Assembly: GCF_001613105.1 (NCBI RefSeq)
Contig: NZ_BDBS01000050.1
Coordinates: 1 to 64,000, forward strand
Direction of reading: 5' to 3'
Source of the DNA: Nocardia pseudobrasiliensis NBRC 108224
GTDB taxonomy: Bacteria > Actinomycetota > Actinomycetes > Mycobacteriales > Mycobacteriaceae
Length of the DNA: 64,000 nucleotides
Below the pieces are notes generated by a model. The model saw only the letters and a list, made by a program, of their open reading frames with translations, did not search any database and had not been told where the DNA came from. Within the stretch, counting starts at the first letter, position 1. Each line of letters starts with the position of its first letter. The position numbers and the translations under genes were made by a program. Below are positions 63,537 to 64,000 of the stretch, piece by piece.

Positions 63537-64000
63537 ATGGCCACGTCCACAATTCGTCGCCCGTCCTGGCGGACTGTGACTCCGGTGCTGGCGCTCGCGG
63601 TCTTCGGCCTCGCGGGCTGCACCAACAGCCAGGAGTCGAGTGACGTCAAGGGGACGAACCCCCCGGTGTGGACCGGTTCGGCGGCTCCGGGCGGTACCGC
63701 CGGTGAGCACAGCGCCTCCACCACCGGCTCGACCCCCGGCGACTCGGTGTCGGTCCAGCTCAAGGATCCCGCGGGCGCCCAGGTCGGCACCGCGACCATT
63801 GCCAAGTCCGGCAACCACCTGGAGCTGACCGTCGATGTGCACGGTCTCAAGCCCGGCTTCCACGGCCTGCACTTCCACTCGATCGGCAAGTGCGAGGCCA
63901 ACTCCACCGCTCCGGCCGGCGGCCCGGCGGGCGACTTCCTTTCCGCGGGTGGACATCTGCAGGTCGGCGATCAGACCTCGCATCCGGCCAGCGGCGACCT
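63537..64000 (+). CDS. sodC: Superoxide dismutase [Cu-Zn], lipoprotein (partial)
   Basis: The frame begins at ATG 63537 with AAGGAG seven bases upstream and runs off the right edge, so only the first 154 residues are seen. The signal sequence has a lipobox ending at Cys28 (LAGC). A Ser/Thr/Gly-rich linker leads to the beta-barrel, where H112 and H114 (LHFHSIGKCE) are copper ligands and C119 can form the structural disulfide. The enzyme removes superoxide outside the membrane. Two copies of TACTCGTAAA lie just before the ribosome site. Confidence 0.93.
   Translation, partial: MATSTIRRPSWRTVTPVLALAVFGLAGCTNSQESSDVKGTNPPVWTGSAAPGGTAGEHSASTTGSTPGDSVSVQLKDPAGAQVGTATIAKSGNHLELTVDVHGLKPGFHGLHFHSIGKCEANSTAPAGGPAGDFLSAGGHLQVGDQTSHPASGD

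Overview
The window is high-GC actinobacterial chromosome, most likely from Nocardia or a close relative in the Mycobacteriales. The evidence is GTG/TTG starts with strong Shine-Dalgarno sequences, the F420 enzyme Fgd, the pknG-glnH-glnX operon, a SAM-IV riboswitch before metZ, and a DtxR/IdeR-type iron box. From memory, much of the gene order follows Mycobacterium tuberculosis: Rv0390-Rv0391 (rhodanese-metZ), Rv0407-Rv0417 (fgd1, pta, ackA, pknG, glnH, glnX, mutT3, thiE, thiO, thiS, thiG), Rv0422c-Rv0423c (thiD, thiC) and Rv0427c-Rv0432 (xthA, acetyltransferase, def, DUF3263 gene, LytR_C gene, sodC). That synteny was recalled, not searched. No phage, insertion sequence or CRISPR array was seen.

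Layout. 1-9.5 kb: a partial lipoprotein-like gene, a large LuxR-type ATPase regulator, an alpha-methylacyl-CoA racemase, two secreted proteins, an amidohydrolase overlapping ferredoxin reductase fprA (with an iron box upstream), and a small membrane protein. 9.5-13 kb: a sulfur operon (SAM-IV riboswitch, Cys-Cys leader peptide, rhodanese, metZ), a reductase, and a DJ-1/PfpI gene with its MarR regulator under a double operator. 13-18 kb: HAD phosphatase, fgd, a 41-residue gene, a broken gene, a secretory lipase and two more probable F420 enzymes. 18-30 kb: acetate metabolism (pta-ackA), the amino-acid-sensing kinase operon (glnX-glnH-pknG), mutT3 and thiamine genes. 30-33.5 kb: an ABC exporter and a class III cyclase.

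33.7-42.8 kb is a tightly overlapping seven-gene operon: an AtuA-family protein, two acyl-CoA dehydrogenases, both acyl-CoA carboxylase subunits, an enoyl-CoA hydratase and a TetR regulator. It resembles terpene (Atu) or leucine (Liu) degradation and, from memory, M. tuberculosis Rv0971c-Rv0976c. Its substrate cannot be read from the sequence. A tRNA-Glu follows.

42.9-51 kb: a 50-residue gene, a two-gene membrane glycosylation unit, a DDN-type protein, thiD, a TetR gene with a perfect operator, a truncated VOC gene beside a palindromic repeat array, and thiC under a TPP riboswitch. 51-59 kb: a second secretory lipase with a TetR gene, homogentisate catabolism (hmgA-fahA) with a TetR gene, and a fadE5-like gene. 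59-64 kb: a Uma2 protein, xthA, an acetyltransferase, def, the DUF3263 and LytR_C genes, and the start of sodC.
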